64,000 nt of DNA from Platerodrilus igneus (GCA_036346225.1 JARFIW010000942.1:2067001-2131000), one strand, 5' to 3'. Shown: positions 25,081-38,265, counted from the stretch's first letter. Made by a program: numbers and translations. The notes: generated by a model not told the origin, from the sequence alone.

Positions 25081-25610
25081 AAATTGTGCACCCGCACTTG
25101 TGTGTTTATTTCGCTTTCTATCTTTAATTGTTTTATCTTCACTGGGTAAATACACTGCTACATGTTGGTTCTCGTTTATATCAAAATTCTATATTATAAC
25201 AATTGTGGACTCGTATGCTCTCTTATTCGGTGTCACAAATCACTAAAAAATCTAACCTTTCGTTTTTATTTGTCATAACTGCCATTTTAGAACAAGAGAT
25301 TCACATGTGTTTCTCCCTCGAATGAAATTAGTTTGAACTTTTATGTATAAATATGTTTGTTTACCTTACTAACAAATATTATTAATATTTCCTTTTATAA
25401 AACATCTGAAACGCAATCTAAAAAAATGTATGTATATGTCACCACACTTTGTACAAAGTTCCTGGGGAGGTTATGACAAAAAATTTAATGATTTATTTTA
25501 TTTCAAAAATGATAGATTCGTATACCTTATCAATCGCTTTCTTGGATTTGCCTACCTGTTTTTAAAATTTTATTTTTGAATTATTATTAATATATGTGTT
25601 CAAACTTTAG
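25081..25610. other. Right end of the last GON4L intron, possible LTR remnant
   Basis: This is where the LTR of the preceding gypsy fragment should lie, but no paired copy exists in the window and no ends could be fixed. The intron ends CAAACTTTAG at 25610. Confidence 0.4.
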
Positions 25611-26264
25611 ATACGGCCCACATGTGAGAGTGAAGATGAAGCTGATGGTCCAAAAAAGAAAATGCGAGTGGCCCGAACGCCTAGGAAGAGAAAGCCAAAA
25701 GAGAAAGATAAACCTGATAAAACTAAACGTCAACAACCTGGAATAGAATTAGTTCCTAATAATGCTATTGTTCCTGAAGTAGCAGACGATAAACCAAGTG
25801 TTTTGACTGCAAATACAACTAGCTTAATTGATGATGAAACCGATCGTGTTAAACCCTCTACAGATGAAGTTCACGAATGGGATTGTAATACATCAGTTGA
25901 ATCAACAGAGTTGAGGCACAGTCCAGAACATAGTGCCGATTCTGGATCTGAATTTTGTGAAGAATCTTCACAAGATAACATAAATACTGAAACCGATGAT
26001 ACTGCAGAGGAATTGGAAAGTGTTTGCACATCACCAGTTCACAGCGAAAACAGTAATAGCGATACATTTCAAGAGAATTTGTGGACCCGTGAGGAAGATA
26101 AAATTATACTTGAAACATTCCAAAGAAATGGAAATAAAGATGAGGCTTTTATTAGTATAGCTAACGAATTGCCGCATCGAACGGTTTCAGACATTACAGA
26201 TCGTTTTAATACTTTAATGGCAATTCTACAAAAGTTAATATCGTCAGAAAACTCTGTTACATAG
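25611..26264 (+). CDS. GON4L: GON4L-like gene, terminal exon with Myb/SANT-like domain
   Basis: Begins in phase 0 after CAAACTTTAG: IRPTCESEDEADGPKKKMR, a basic nuclear-localisation-like stretch (RTPRKRKPKEKDKPDKTKR), then a long acidic, Ser-rich, probably disordered segment. The last about 55 residues form a Myb/SANT-like helix bundle: LWTREEDKIILETFQRNGN, FISIANELPHRTVSDITDRF and a final LMAILQKLI helix. This is the C-terminal domain expected in GON4L. The stop TAG is at 26262-26264. With the three earlier exons it gives a continuous, stop-free C-terminal protein of about 495 residues, which argues that the gene is active despite the element-filled intron. Confidence 0.9.
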   Translation: MRPTCESEDEADGPKKKMRVARTPRKRKPKEKDKPDKTKRQQPGIELVPNNAIVPEVADDKPSVLTANTTSLIDDETDRVKPSTDEVHEWDCNTSVESTELRHSPEHSADSGSEFCEESSQDNINTETDDTAEELESVCTSPVHSENSNSDTFQENLWTREEDKIILETFQRNGNKDEAFISIANELPHRTVSDITDRFNTLMAILQKLISSENSVT

Positions 26265-27819
26265 TATTTTTAACTGTAGAGGTATTTTTAAAGGAATTTT
26301 CTGTTGTATAAATAGAATATTTCCTTTTTGTTTAGTTTAGCATTATATGGAAAAAGCACCATGTATGATTTTCTTCCAAAGTATTAGTGTCTCTTTTTGT
26401 TTTGTTCATGCAGCAGCTTTTAATTTTTTGAACACTGTCACAACATCAGAAATGACATGAAATATAACATTTTATCTTCATTGATAATAGATTTATTTGC
26501 TCACATTGGGCTATTGGGAAAGAAGTTCATTGGAAGTTCGTAAATTGAAAATGTAGACCATCCAGAGTGGCAATTAATAATCTGTTCAGTTCATATTAAA
26601 ATAGTCATATGATGAACCATGCACGTGAGTTTGATACGCATTTATTGAAAACTGGTTGATTAATTTAGGGTGATGGTCCAGCTTCATTGTTGTGTAGTGC
26701 TTTAATGAACAAATTTATTAATTAAAATAATAGGGTGGGCTTTCGTTGCACAGTACAAATTGATAACAAGTTTGAATCACAGTGAAAATATTAACACATT
26801 ACAGTCACTACAAATACATGTATCAGTTGAATAATGATTTCAAAAAATTGTGAAAATATTTTCAATGGTCCGTTGGTCACTCAAAACCATGTTTGAATAA
26901 ACTCAACAAGCTTTATAATTTCTTCAATACATTAAAAATCTCATGTAAAAGAATCGTCCATAATTTACTCACATTTCAGTAAGAAACGCGATGTTTAAGT
27001 AGAGCTTATATTTTTCCATATTGTTTTAATACCAAAACCGATATGTTAGTTACTCGATTTCCTGTACTACTATACTACTAGAGTTCATGTTCATTAAGTT
27101 TATTATATGATGTAAGTAACGGATATATACTACAGCAAAAACAACAATAAAAAATAATGCAATAACAATGAAAATAGAAAGTAATTGACGTTTGTAGTTT
27201 AGCAGTACAAAGTATCAAGAGTGGATGCGTGAAATCGGCCAAACTCACAAAATTTATATTTAAACTTGGTGCTCGTTTATGGGAAGAACACTTACTAAAT
27301 CGGTTCGTTAAAGGCACTATATAAGTGGTTCAACTTAATCTTGGCATTACTAGCCATTCAATTTATATATCTTAATATAAGCTATAAGACTGTTTAAACA
27401 ACATAGCATCAAATTCAAATGTTTGATATTTCTGTTTCTCGGCTTTAAATTGTTATTTTATGGAGTGCTGTGCCTGGATGCGATTTTATTTTATGTGTCT
27501 GGTTGATAATCCTATCTGTTGAATTTTAGTGTGGTGCTATGGCAGATTAGGACAGTTGGAAAGAAAATAATCAATGGAGCAAGGGACAAACCATTATCGA
27601 TAAAAAAAGTTATGTAATAGTAGTGTCAGGTGTAGGTATCAAACTTAAACTTTCTATACAACTCAGATTTCAATAATTATGTGGATAACCTGGCCCCCAA
27701 ATTTGTGTTTGATATTTATATTAAAAAAGATTTGGATTTGCAAACCTTTCTCTTTGTTAGACTACACTACGCTTGTCAAGTAGGGCGATATTTGTACTCT
27801 TGAATAGATCTGGCAGCAA
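26265..27819 (+). other. 3' UTR and intergenic DNA
   Basis: No further coding region. An AATAAA at 26896-26901 is the first canonical polyadenylation signal after the GON4L stop, giving a 3' UTR of about 650 nt if used. The rest shows nothing recognisable. Confidence 0.4.
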
Positions 27820-27824
27820 AACCG

Positions 27825-27965
27825 CTTTTTGACAACATGTTTTGGTAAAACTGGGTTCTGATCAATAACTACAACAGGTTTTGGTAAAAAACAGGTTTTA
27901 GTAAAACCAGATTCAGTGAAATTGGTTTTTGATAAAACCGATCTCAGCACAATGTTTTGCTTAAG
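27825..27965. repeat. GGTTTTGGTAAAAC-type short repeat cluster
   Basis: Variants of GGTTTT(G/A)GTAAAAC(C/A) occur about five times in direct and inverted sense. The same motif style returns at 41110-41210. It abuts the left end of the transposon at 27977. Confidence 0.6.
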
Positions 27966-27976
27966 TAGTTTTAGTA

Positions 27977-30900
27977 TAGTCTTTGCAATTTCTAAATAGA
28001 CCTCGTCATCCGCGACGTCACACACGTACTAACTATTTATACAGACGTTTGTCATTATAAACCGTAAAATGCTATGCTACGGTTTTGATTTGAATAGTAG
28101 CAATGTGCAACGTTGCCAACAATTCTAGCGGAATTTTAATTGATTTGACGTTTAATTTTTAGGTTATATGTTGTTTAGTTATTCTTACATCTCGTGCACT
28201 TTTTATTTTTATTCGTTCATAATTTGATCAGTTTTTGCTTCAAACAGTTCTTTTCAGAACTCATATGTGTTACACCGAACTCTGATCACCGAATATAATG
28301 AGTGGAATTAGTTTAGAGAGCTAAACAACTTGTTGCTAGTTTAATCACTTTTTTTGAAAAAGAAAGGGATAATGGTGGACCATTTATACCGTTAACAGCG
28401 GTTCGTGAGGTAATTTAGTTCATTATTTACTTCAAAAACTATTTCTTATGCATATTTTTAGAGTGTCGGTTGCCCTGGGTCTTAGTATTGGCACCGTAAA
28501 ATCGATTTCGCTAACAATTGCGAAAAACGAACCATTTACGTCAAAAAAGCGAATCCACACAAAGCCTGTCACTGACGTAGATGAATTTACCAAAAGTGGA
28601 ATTCGTAATGTGATTTATAGGTTATATGACAATCGTAAGTACTCATTTCCAAGTTAATGTACAGTATTACATGTATTTATTTTAGATGAACATATTTCTG
28701 TTCATACCTTGTGGCAGAATCTGAAGCACGATGAACTTTTTAATGGTTCTAAACGATCCCTGAATATAATCCTACACAATATAGGATTTAAATGGCAAAA
28801 AGATAACCCACGGAGAGGTCTAATGGAATTGCAAAATATTGTTGATAGAAGGATACGTTTCTTGAAGACATACAAGAGAATAAAAGACGAGAATCTGTAT
28901 CAGTTTGTGTTTGTGGACGAGACATGGATTTTTCAGAATGGTGTCATGAGCCGCCCCTGGCAAGACAGTGATTTAAGAACTGTAAAAAGTACACGAATTG
29001 ATGGAAAAAGGTTTGTGTCATATACTTCCTTTTAAAACAGAATAATATAAATAATCTTTTAGGTACATAGTATTACAGGCAGGAAATGTAAATGGTTTCA
29101 TAGATGGGGCAGAATTGATTTTTTCATCGTCCACAAACGACCCAGATTACCACGGAGAAATGAATGAACAGAATTTCTTGTATTGGTTTGAAAACCAATT
29201 ATTGAAGAATTTGGAAGCACCATCTGCAATAGTTTTAGACAACGCTTCCTATCATTCTACTGTGTTAAACAAAATACCTAACTGTTCCTGGAAAAAAAGT
29301 GACATCGCAGAATGGTTAACAAAACAAACAATTTCCTTTGATGGTAATGCTTTGAAAGCGGAGCTTTTGAAACTTGTCATGATGTGAGTCAAAATTTAGT
29401 GCTTTATAACATATCAGTATTTATTAAAAATTTTAGGTATAAACTGCCAAAGATTTTTAAAGCGGATTTGCTGGCCGAATAATATGGACATAAGGTGTTA
29501 AGATTGCCTCCGTATCACTGCATATTCAATGCAATTGAAAATGTATGGGGTGTTAGTAAGAGGTACTACAATCAACACGCTGGAAGAGATGGTAGGTCTG
29601 ATGAAAACTGTTTACAGATGTGGAAAGAAGCATTAGAAAAAATAACACCGGAGATTTGGGCACATTCGATAGAACATGCAGAAAAAATTATCAAAGATTG
29701 GTGGAAACGTGAGATCAAATTTGATCAAGAAGATAATGCACCTCTAATTATTAACGTTGGTGATAGTGATGACAGTGATTCAGATTTTCAATCAAATTGA
29801 ACTGATCGACCAAATGCATGGCTACTTAGAATTAAAAAGCTTTTTACACGATGTACTTCTAATTTAATTATAACTATCTTAAACTTTATGTATAATAAAC
29901 AAGTACTACCATATATATTTTATTTTTAAATTACAAACTTCTAATACTTGTTAAATTCTTGAGTGACTTATCTTTAAAATATGAGTTGCAAATTCATCTT
30001 CAGGATATTGAATTTTAGATATCCTAACAGCTTCTACAGCTTTCAATTTCAATGGTTGTAATAAACACACTGGTGACGAACTGGTCAATACTACACTAGC
30101 TTAAACTTTGAAGGTGCTAAATACAGGTAAGGTCAAAGTCTTTATATTACACCAATCTACAAAAAATGGTACATTGTATATTGAATTATTCGTTTCAAAC
30201 TACTCCGTTACCTGGTCTCAAGGAGTAATAAAGTAAATGCCTATTTTTCTGAAGATTTTTGTCCCTTCATCCTTTTGCATATTTAACAAACTGCTGTTTA
30301 TATCTTTAAAAATTCCATCGAAAGATTAGTCGTTGAACCTTTTTATAATAAGATTTTCAAAGTTGGTTCGTTTAAAGCCTTTACTCTTATACATTGTTTT
30401 AGTTCTTGGAAATGCTTTGAAAACATGACATATTCAAGTCAGTTGCATACTAATAATCAGAAGTGAAATGATCATCACAAATTTTAGGGTGATTTGAAAG
30501 TGTCAAATCCTTCGTTTGCATTGTATATAACATAACTTTAGTTTTTGTACATGATTTCAGGGAAATCTAAAAGATTATTTTAAAGTGATATATCTTAATT
30601 ATTCAAAGTTAATGAGAATTTTACTTACAAATGGAATTGTAATTTTGTTTTCGATTTGTGTAATCAAAACGTTTAAATTATAATTTCAATAACATAACCT
30701 CTTGTATAACTGTGGTTATTATTCCGTGTCTGGTATAATATACGAATGGCCCTAAAATTAGGAGCATTAGAAATACGCAACTATATTTAAAATATGCTCA
30801 GTGGTAAAAATAAAGAAGTAAATAAAATATATTGTTAATTAATGACTTTAATCTGCAATATTGTCGATAGAAATTTATTCTAAAAAATACTTTTTTAAAA

Positions 30901-31068
30901 AGTAACAAATCACATTCGTCATCTGCTATTAAATATTTTCAATCTCTGTATTCTACCGTTGACGCTAATATAGTCATGCGGCAATAGGATTTTGGTAGTG
31001 GCAACGTCGCTACAGTTTGACGTCACAAATTGTAATGACGCAGGTCTATTTAGAAATTGCAAAGACTA
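27977..31068 (+). mobile_element. Tc1/IS630-superfamily transposon with 27-bp inverted ends
   Basis: Both ends share 27 identical bases in inverted orientation, beginning TAGTCTTTGCAATTTCTAAA. TA dinucleotides flank at 27975-27976 and 31069-31070, as expected for TA target duplication in this superfamily. Further in, CGTCAT and GTGACGTC words are partly shared. The element is 3,092 bp with one transposase gene in the left 60 percent. The right part, 29801-31068, is non-coding, with AATAAA at 29893. Confidence 0.85.
28320..29800 (+). pseudogene. DDE transposase with tiny introns, one nonsense codon
   Basis: Exons joined by phase: 28448-28634 (perhaps preceded by 28320-28410), 28686-29010, 29063-29383 and 29437-29800. 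The introns are 51, 52 and 53 nt, each with GT...TTTTAG or TTTAG ends. The N-terminal part has helix-turn-helix character (VSVALGLSIGTVKSIS). The catalytic domain shows FVFVDETWIF (first Asp), AIVLDNASYHS (second Asp) and LRLPPYHCIFNAIENVWG (Glu). A C-terminal acidic tail ends SDSDFQSN. A single stop TAA at 29480-29482, after LLAE, is the only break in the catalytic exons. The likely start codon at 28298 is out of frame with the next segment because of a small deletion near 28315. The copy is thus dead, but only recently. Confidence 0.85.
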
Positions 31069-31070
31069 TA

Positions 31071-33389
31071 TGAAACAATTTTAAATATGCGTGCTTAATG
31101 AAATTTTCACATTGCACTTGACTCTCTAAAGTAATATACTTTAAAAACATTAAAGTTTTTAGGCTTAAAAGATGGAAAGGCTAAAAAATTTTACCAATGG
31201 CTAGCTTGGCTATCACCCCGAGGTACAGCCAGAGATGGATCTCGGTGATATTTTCTTAGTTAAACAGATAGCAATTTAATCTAAAGTTGGACACCACTGT
31301 TTCTAATAATTATTAAACCAAAAGATGGTAGATACAGAAAACCCTTTTGGAGTTGTTAATTCCAAATATTTCTATTTAAATTCTTGGATCAACTTAACAG
31401 TATAATCGATTGGACGTTTTCAACATAGAAATATTTTTAACAGAGGAAGTTTGTACAAAAAGAAGTACTTGCTTGATAACACGTCTATTTTATAACAAAT
31501 AATCAAATAATAACAACCATTTTAACAATTAGTTTTTAAATACTTCAACAAAAATCCGTTGCTTTTAGTTCTTTATGAACGAATGTCATATCTGGCAGTC
31601 ATTTACAAATTTAATTTAATAAACAGGAATTTTAAGCAATTTTAATATGAGGGAGTTTCAAACATTACAAAAATTTAAGGCATATTTCTTTTGTAAAATA
31701 TATGTTGTGAAAAATGGGTAATATTAAGTATTGTAACGGCTTTTAAAGAAAACATCTCATGAACAGAAACGATGGGGTTTCTACAGCAAGTATTTTAACC
31801 ATATGTGAAGAATGGAGAAGTTTAATAAATCACGTGAAGGATTCAACAAAGGTAATGGACTCTCTTTCATCCACAGGTCTCCGATTGCTACCTCTGTGCT
31901 GGATATGATCAGCTTGCAGTTCATCTTCTGCTGTTCACTTGCAGGTATCGAATTCAAAGTACTCCAAATTGACTCTAAATTGTGATATTATTGTGTGGAG
32001 GGTTATCACGCATCAATGACTCCAATCCCGCTTTGTTTGAAGAATAAGGTGGAAGTGATCGGATTAGGAAACCAACTTATGAAAACAATTCGATCTGGGG
32101 AATTTTATCTTGCCAGAATTTTATGCTAATTAAAAGAAATGTTTGACGACCATGTGCTGTGTATAAAACAAGTTTAAATCCTCGAACAATAAGTTATTTA
32201 CTCTGATGTTTAATGATAAGTATGCTATTTAAAACGTTCTAAACAAGGTTTCCAAACGTCTGAAATGTTTCCAAATATTATTGTGACAAAATGTGGAGTT
32301 TAGCCTTGCTATTGAATTAAACTAGGAAATAACAGATTGTTTGTTTTCCATATGGGACCAAAGATTTATTATGAATTCGTAAGATTATTAGGTTTGCAAA
32401 TAAATCATTTTCACCAAATTTTTTCATTTTTCTGTTTTTCCTTAATACAGCTTTATTACACTGTAAAAAAATTTTGTTTGATCAAAAAAATTGTTACAAG
32501 TATAGTGGTTTTGAGAAAACTTGCTCCATAACCGATTTTGGTATTTAAAACTGTGATTAAAATTTTACGTTAGAATATTGGTATCATGTCACTGTACTAG
32601 TTACAGAGCAGACAACTTTGAATGATTTTGTTCCATAACTTGTACTTTTCCAATTTATGTACATTTTTCGAATATTAAAATAATCTAATTTCTCAACAAA
32701 TTATACGTAATATGCAGTAGCGGAATATTCATAAGTACAAAAGCAACTTAATTATTCTTTTTTTGTGTATACAAACGAAAAATAAAATGAAATTACGAGT
32801 ATATTTTACCGCATACTAGGTGTATAAATGTTTGTTTAAAATAGGTCCGTCCTTTGTTGATATTTATTAAAATTTGAAAAACAATTTTTTTACATTCATA
32901 TTTTGTACGGTACAATTTTACCATTTAGGAAAGCTTTTAGTATATTATAATATAGTGGGACGTGAGAATGAAGAACTATCGCAATTCCCAAATTTATTCT
33001 TATATCTTCTAAGAATAGTCTAGCAGAAACAGTGTCAAACTTGGCATATCAAAATTATACACAAAAGGAATAACTTACTTCGAACATTGTCTTAATTCTA
33101 CTAGCAGCTGCCAATGGAAATTTTGTGGTTAAGTACTCATGCTTGAAATTCTAGTAATGAAATGCTTATGGAGTATTTTGTTTTAAATAAGAAATAAGGA
33201 AAGGTCGATTTATAAAATCATTTACAGTATTATCTTATTTTATTAAGGATAATCCTAGCCACTGTAAAGTATTGTTTACCATAACAGACATCTATTGAAT
33301 TTTGGTTTATAGTCGTTTGGGAAAAATTCACCAGGATTCGAAAAAACTTGGAGACCACATCAACATATTAACTTTATTAAAATCAGATA
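31071..33389. other. No gene recognised
   Basis: AT-rich intergenic DNA. No coding frame, RNA gene or element end could be supported. Confidence 0.45.
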
Positions 33390-33830
33390 TTACAAGAGAC
33401 CAATATACAAATTATAAAATTGGCCTATGGTGATAAGTTGGTTAAAATGAAGCTCTGTAATTATTGCTCAAAAAATGTAGTTACAAGTGGTAGTAAATCT
33501 GTTGAATGTGAAAATATATTTCACCTAGTACACTCTCAAAGAATAAGTGATGTACCATCAATTACCAGTGGAATGTCTGATGATGATGGTGTTGTGAATT
33601 GGAAACAGAGTTTCCATAAATTGTTAATTGTACGGATAGATCAAAGAATTACTGAATTAAAGCTACTCAACAAGCCATTAGAGGGTAAAATCGAGGTAAT
33701 AGTAATAATAGTAATAATTAACATAGACAGCACTAGGATTCCTGAGCAGAACATTGAGAAACACCCAAATATTGGTATTGTGGGGTCCAAACAGGAAACT
33801 GCAGATGGCTTATCTATCGTGCAATAGAGA
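33390..33830 (+). pseudogene. LINE ORF1-like N-terminus with degraded zinc-finger motif
   Basis: The frame from 33420 encodes CNYCSKNVVTSGSKSVECEN and HLVHS, like the PHD-type zinc finger that starts ORF1 of many Jockey/CR1 LINEs, then a segment rich in Glu, Lys and Ile. Several cysteines of the finger are lost. Endonuclease and reverse transcriptase parts of what may be the same element lie 2.7 kb further right, after a transposase relic. Confidence 0.5.
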
Positions 33831-34050
33831 AGATGTTTATCTGCAATATTTATGTTTTTACTTTTTATTTATTTTTATATTATACAAACACGTACACAGG
33901 TACTAATACCTTCCACCATAAAAATCACTAGTTTTTTTAAATATTACATGTCCTATAAGCTGTAAGTTCAAAAGAAACAGAACTACAATGGAAATTACAT
34001 GGGTGAACTTCTTACATTTATATATAAATTGACATTGTAAAGCAAAAATA

Positions 34051-35430
34051 ATGTACTCTACACTTACATCTTTTCACCATTTTAAATCATGCAAAATATT
34101 TTCAGCCATAAGAAACCTACTAAGGAAAATAAATTTGTATGACGACTTTTGGAACCTTGATAGACATCAACAACGGATATGGCTTGCACAAAACGTAAAT
34201 GAAGTGCCAGTTAAAAGAAAACTTAATAAAGAGAGTCTGAGATTAAAGACTAGAATATTTGAATTCCCAACAGAAAATAACGCAGATGATAAACTCAAAG
34301 TTTGCCAAAAAAATGTTTCTCCACACTGTAGGCTATAAAAATGAATCAGTTATTAAAAATATGTTAAAAGCAACAGTAAACAAAGATGGAACAAAGCGTT
34401 ATGATACCACAAAAAGGTCTTATGTGAACAAACATTCCCGCCAATAAGAAAGACGGGGGATGTATAGTTGAACACATAAATTTATTCAAACCCCAACATT
34501 CGCATTACAAAAGAGCCCATACACCAAATACACGCTTCTTACCAGAAGACTTAAATATAAAAATAATGCACACAGACTTTAATGAAAAACACCCTGACAA
34601 AGCAGTATCTTATGAAATTTATCGCTCAACTCTTGCCTCAGAAAATATCGGTTTTAATTCAATTGACGTGGACAAATGTAGCGAATGTATCAGACTGGAC
34701 TTTGTAGGAAAATTGGATGGAAAAGAAGTGCACTTGAAAACCGCAAAAATTGCTAGAAATTTATATAATAATGATGCCGAAACAATGAGCGACACAACTA
34801 CTGTTTATGCTGCAAATCTGCAAAAAGTATCTCTCTTACCTAGAATGCCAGACATAAAAGATTCATTTTTTTGTAGTAGATCGTAGTATATAATGAAACA
34901 TTTGTGAGCATGGTCAAGAATAAACGATTGTCTCATTACTGTATTGTATGGCATGAAGCTATTTGCAGGAGGAATTGTGAACAAGTAACATCGGCTTACA
35001 TAAAATTTCTTCAAAAATTGAGGGATGAAAAAGGAGTAATTCCCTGGCTAGATAATTATAGTGGCCAGAACAAAAACTGGGTTTTATATTCTACACTATT
35101 ACGTACATAAATTCTTATCTGTACGCCACAGAAAATATAACTGAAGTATTTGGTAGCAGGTTACACGTATATGGCAGTGGCTGGAATCCACGGTAGAATT
35201 GAACAAAATATGAGAAAAGCAAAGAATGTATATGATATGAATGATTTCTGTAATGGATGTGAAAAATCCTCTATAAAAATGAAGGTAATCCAGCTAGAAC
35301 CTGTGGATGTGATGGACCAACTTCTAAATAATATTAAGTCTCGACGCCAAAGGGAATACAATTGCACTTTTTCTAAATATAATAATGGTAAAGTTTACAT
35401 GCGGTTTCTACGATTTTGAATATGTCAAGA
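34051..35430 (+). pseudogene. Transposase relic of an abundant insect family (Sola-like, tentative)
   Basis: Fragments in three frames follow one another in protein order: FWNLDRHQQRIWLAQNVNEV (34150-34210), TVGYKNESVIKNMLKATVNK (34325-34385), MHTDFNEKHPDKAVSYEIYR (34566-34625), NLQKVSLLPRMPDIKDSFF (34814-34870), CIVWHEAICRRN (34940), WLDNYSGQNKNWVLY (35044) and NMRKAKNVYDMNDFC (35210). I recall this block order from a large group of uncharacterised insect transposase-like proteins. Asp in WLDNYSGQNKN is probably catalytic. Assignment to Sola is a guess. Stops and frameshifts are many. Ends of the element were not found. Confidence 0.5.
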
Positions 35431-36440
35431 CTATGAACAAGTAGATTATACAACTGTCAATATATTGAAGAAAAGAAGCAAATTAAATCTTCCAAATGGC
35501 ATGTGCAAACCTGTTGGAATATCAACTGATAAAAAAGATCACAATTAGGCAACTAGTAAACAAAATGCCAGCCAACAGAAGACATTTTTGGCACAGCTTA
35601 GCTACATCAAATAACTAATAACAATAAGTAGGTTTCCTATTTGTTTAAAAATTAATACATGTGATTTTGTAGTAAGTTAGTATTACATTATTTCAGGTTT
35701 CAATGATTGTTTCCATTTGTATTTGTTTGTTTTTCATGGAGTTGTTTGTATGTTTAATATTGTAGGCAAATTGGACTTTTTAGTATACTTAAAAAAAAGA
35801 TTTTTCAATATTTTCTTTTTATTTTCACATAACAATTCCTTTATTACCTTAGTGTTAACGCCTCTTTACTCCTAATTTTTAAATAATATTTTCATTTTGA
35901 TAACGGACTATACAGTAATACTCCATAGTACTATATTAAATTATATACCCAAAATGTATAACATTTAACAATGCATAACAATATACTTCATCGTGTTTGT
36001 AACTTAGTGGAACACATTTTTCATAAAAGCACATACCATTGCATTCCTTTGTAGAACAGTGAAACATAAAAAGTTTATACTAAGGAGAAACTTATAAATA
36101 GCGAAAAACTATATTGAATCAGTAGATATCGATAAATTATATCAACATATTAAAAGAGAATGATAGTTATTACTTGAAAACACAGGCTGCAGTATTTGTA
36201 CGTTTTGGAAAACTATGGCAAACAAAATAAACATAAAACGCAATTCTTCGCAATCTGTCAATTTGCACATACATGTTTTTCCTTTGCACTGTAGTTATGT
36301 GGTGTTGAAAAAATATGGCTATTTGTTAAGAGGATGGCACAAAAACATTACCGAAGATCTATTATAAAATAGTTAACGTCTAACCTAGTAAAAGAGGATT
36401 TTACAGTTTAGAAACTTACAGTAACTAGTATCCATGCTTC
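35431..36440. other. No gene recognised
   Basis: AT-rich DNA between the transposase relic and the LINE endonuclease. Probably contains the right end of the former, but no inverted repeat could be fixed. Confidence 0.4.
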
Positions 36441-38265
36441 AAGGTTAGTGTTCCTATGAAATGTGAACAGCAGGTACATGGTATGGAATTTTGGCCGAAT
36501 GGGATAGTTATACGAAAATTTAACTTTCCAAAGGGCTTTTTCCAGAAGAACACTGGATCCTCCCAATGGGTAAATTTGATGCATGTAAACTTACAATGTT
36601 TATCTAATAAGACAAACTTGATGGAAGCTATTGCTTTCAAGAATCTCCACACATATTATGCATAACTGAACATTGGTTAACTGACTATGCCAAACACTTC
36701 ATTCATATGCAAAATTATAGTCTTGTATCACATTTTGCACGTAAAACCCATATACATGGAGGTTGCACAATATTTGTTAAGATTAATCGGAACGTGAATA
36801 TTACTCTGGTACCAATTATCAATAATTCATTGATAGAACTTCATTTCAAATGTACGGGCCCTCAGCTGAATAGAAATACCTGTGGCATCACAATATACCT
36901 ATCACCAGCTAGTGAATTTAATATTACCATTAAACTGACCGAACTTCTATGCTACAGCTTTACAGAATATCCACAAATAGTGATATGTGGTGATTTTAAT
37001 GTGAATCAACTTTCTGCTTTCAGTGAAACAAAAAATTAAAAGATGCGATTCCTATTAGTTAAAATCAGTGATTAATAAATCTACATGAGCGAAACATGTG
37101 TTAGGCTATGTTTTAACCAATATTAATACAAAAATTGCTGTAGTCATAGATCTGGGTGTTTTCGATCATCTTGCCCATTTTGTCGTGGATTAAAAAAAAA
37201 TCAAATGTAGAAAAACATGCATACATGTATTCAAGAAAAGTCAACGTTGAATCTTAATGTATTCAAAAGACACTTAGGCTTGATGTACTTAAAAACAAAG
37301 CAAGTCGATAGATTTTCCAACATTGATAAGTTTTGGACTCCGGTACCATGGAGTTTTAAAGTGCCTATATCAAAGAATATCAGAAAATTCTACTAAACTA
37401 TATCACTTTGGGTATCCTTACACTGTTAAGCAAGAGTTAAATAAACTAAGATTTCTCAAATGGCTAAAAGAATGATCTGGATATGAAGATCAAAATGCTA
37501 TGTTAGATACAAAAAGGACGTAACAAGAAGAATGCAACTTTGTAAACAAATTTTTTATTCCAGTATCATTGATAGATTAGACAATAAACAAAAGCACTAT
37601 GGAATCTTGTAAACGTAAAGCTAAATCGCGTTAGAAAGAAGAATTGCCGTTTGACATTGATAGTGTGACCAATAGTTACGATCATGTAAATATATTTGGT
37701 GAGTATTTTGTGCACTATGTACCCAAATTGTTAAACAAGCAGTATATAACTTCACCACTCCGGAATAAAACGTGCACCATAGTGTCATTTAAAACAAGGC
37801 AAATCACTATTCTATGAAGAAGTGACAGTGTAAGAAATCGGTAATATCATAGAAGGTATAAAATACATTACAGGTATTGATGAAATCCCAGTCAAGTTAA
37901 TTAAACAATGTAACAAAGAACTTTCGGTTATGTTAGCGATTATTATAAACAAGTCGGTTGAAACTGGAATATTCCCAAAGTCCATTAAAAACTATAAAGG
38001 TGATACCTCTTTAAAAATGGGACATCTTCAACGTCGAAAACTACCAGCAATTATCTAAACTGATTTCAGGTTTCTAAGATTATAGAAAAAGCTATCTGTA
38101 ATAGACTAACTTCATTTGCAGAAAAGTATAACATACTGCCAGTGTCAAAAGGAGTTTAGAGTGGGGAACTCTACTGCACAAGCTGTGACAGAAGATGTGC
38201 AATACATAATCGATTGTATAGATAGCAACATGTATATTCTTGGTATATTTTTTGATGTCGCGAGC
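36440..38265 (+). pseudogene. LINE ORF2 relic: endonuclease and partial reverse transcriptase
   Basis: From about 36576 an apurinic-type endonuclease is readable: LMHVNLQCLSNKTNLME, then CITEHWL, YSLVSHFARKTHIHGGCTIF and VICGDFNVNQL near 36985. The reverse transcriptase starts near 37830 with IIEGIKYITGIDEIPVKLIK and KSVETGIFPKSIK, then KIIEKAICNRLTSFAEKYN (38080). It breaks off at about 38260 in FFDVASN, just where the first catalytic Asp block should be. Stops are frequent. This looks like the same Jockey/CR1 style as the element at 48500. Confidence 0.75.
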
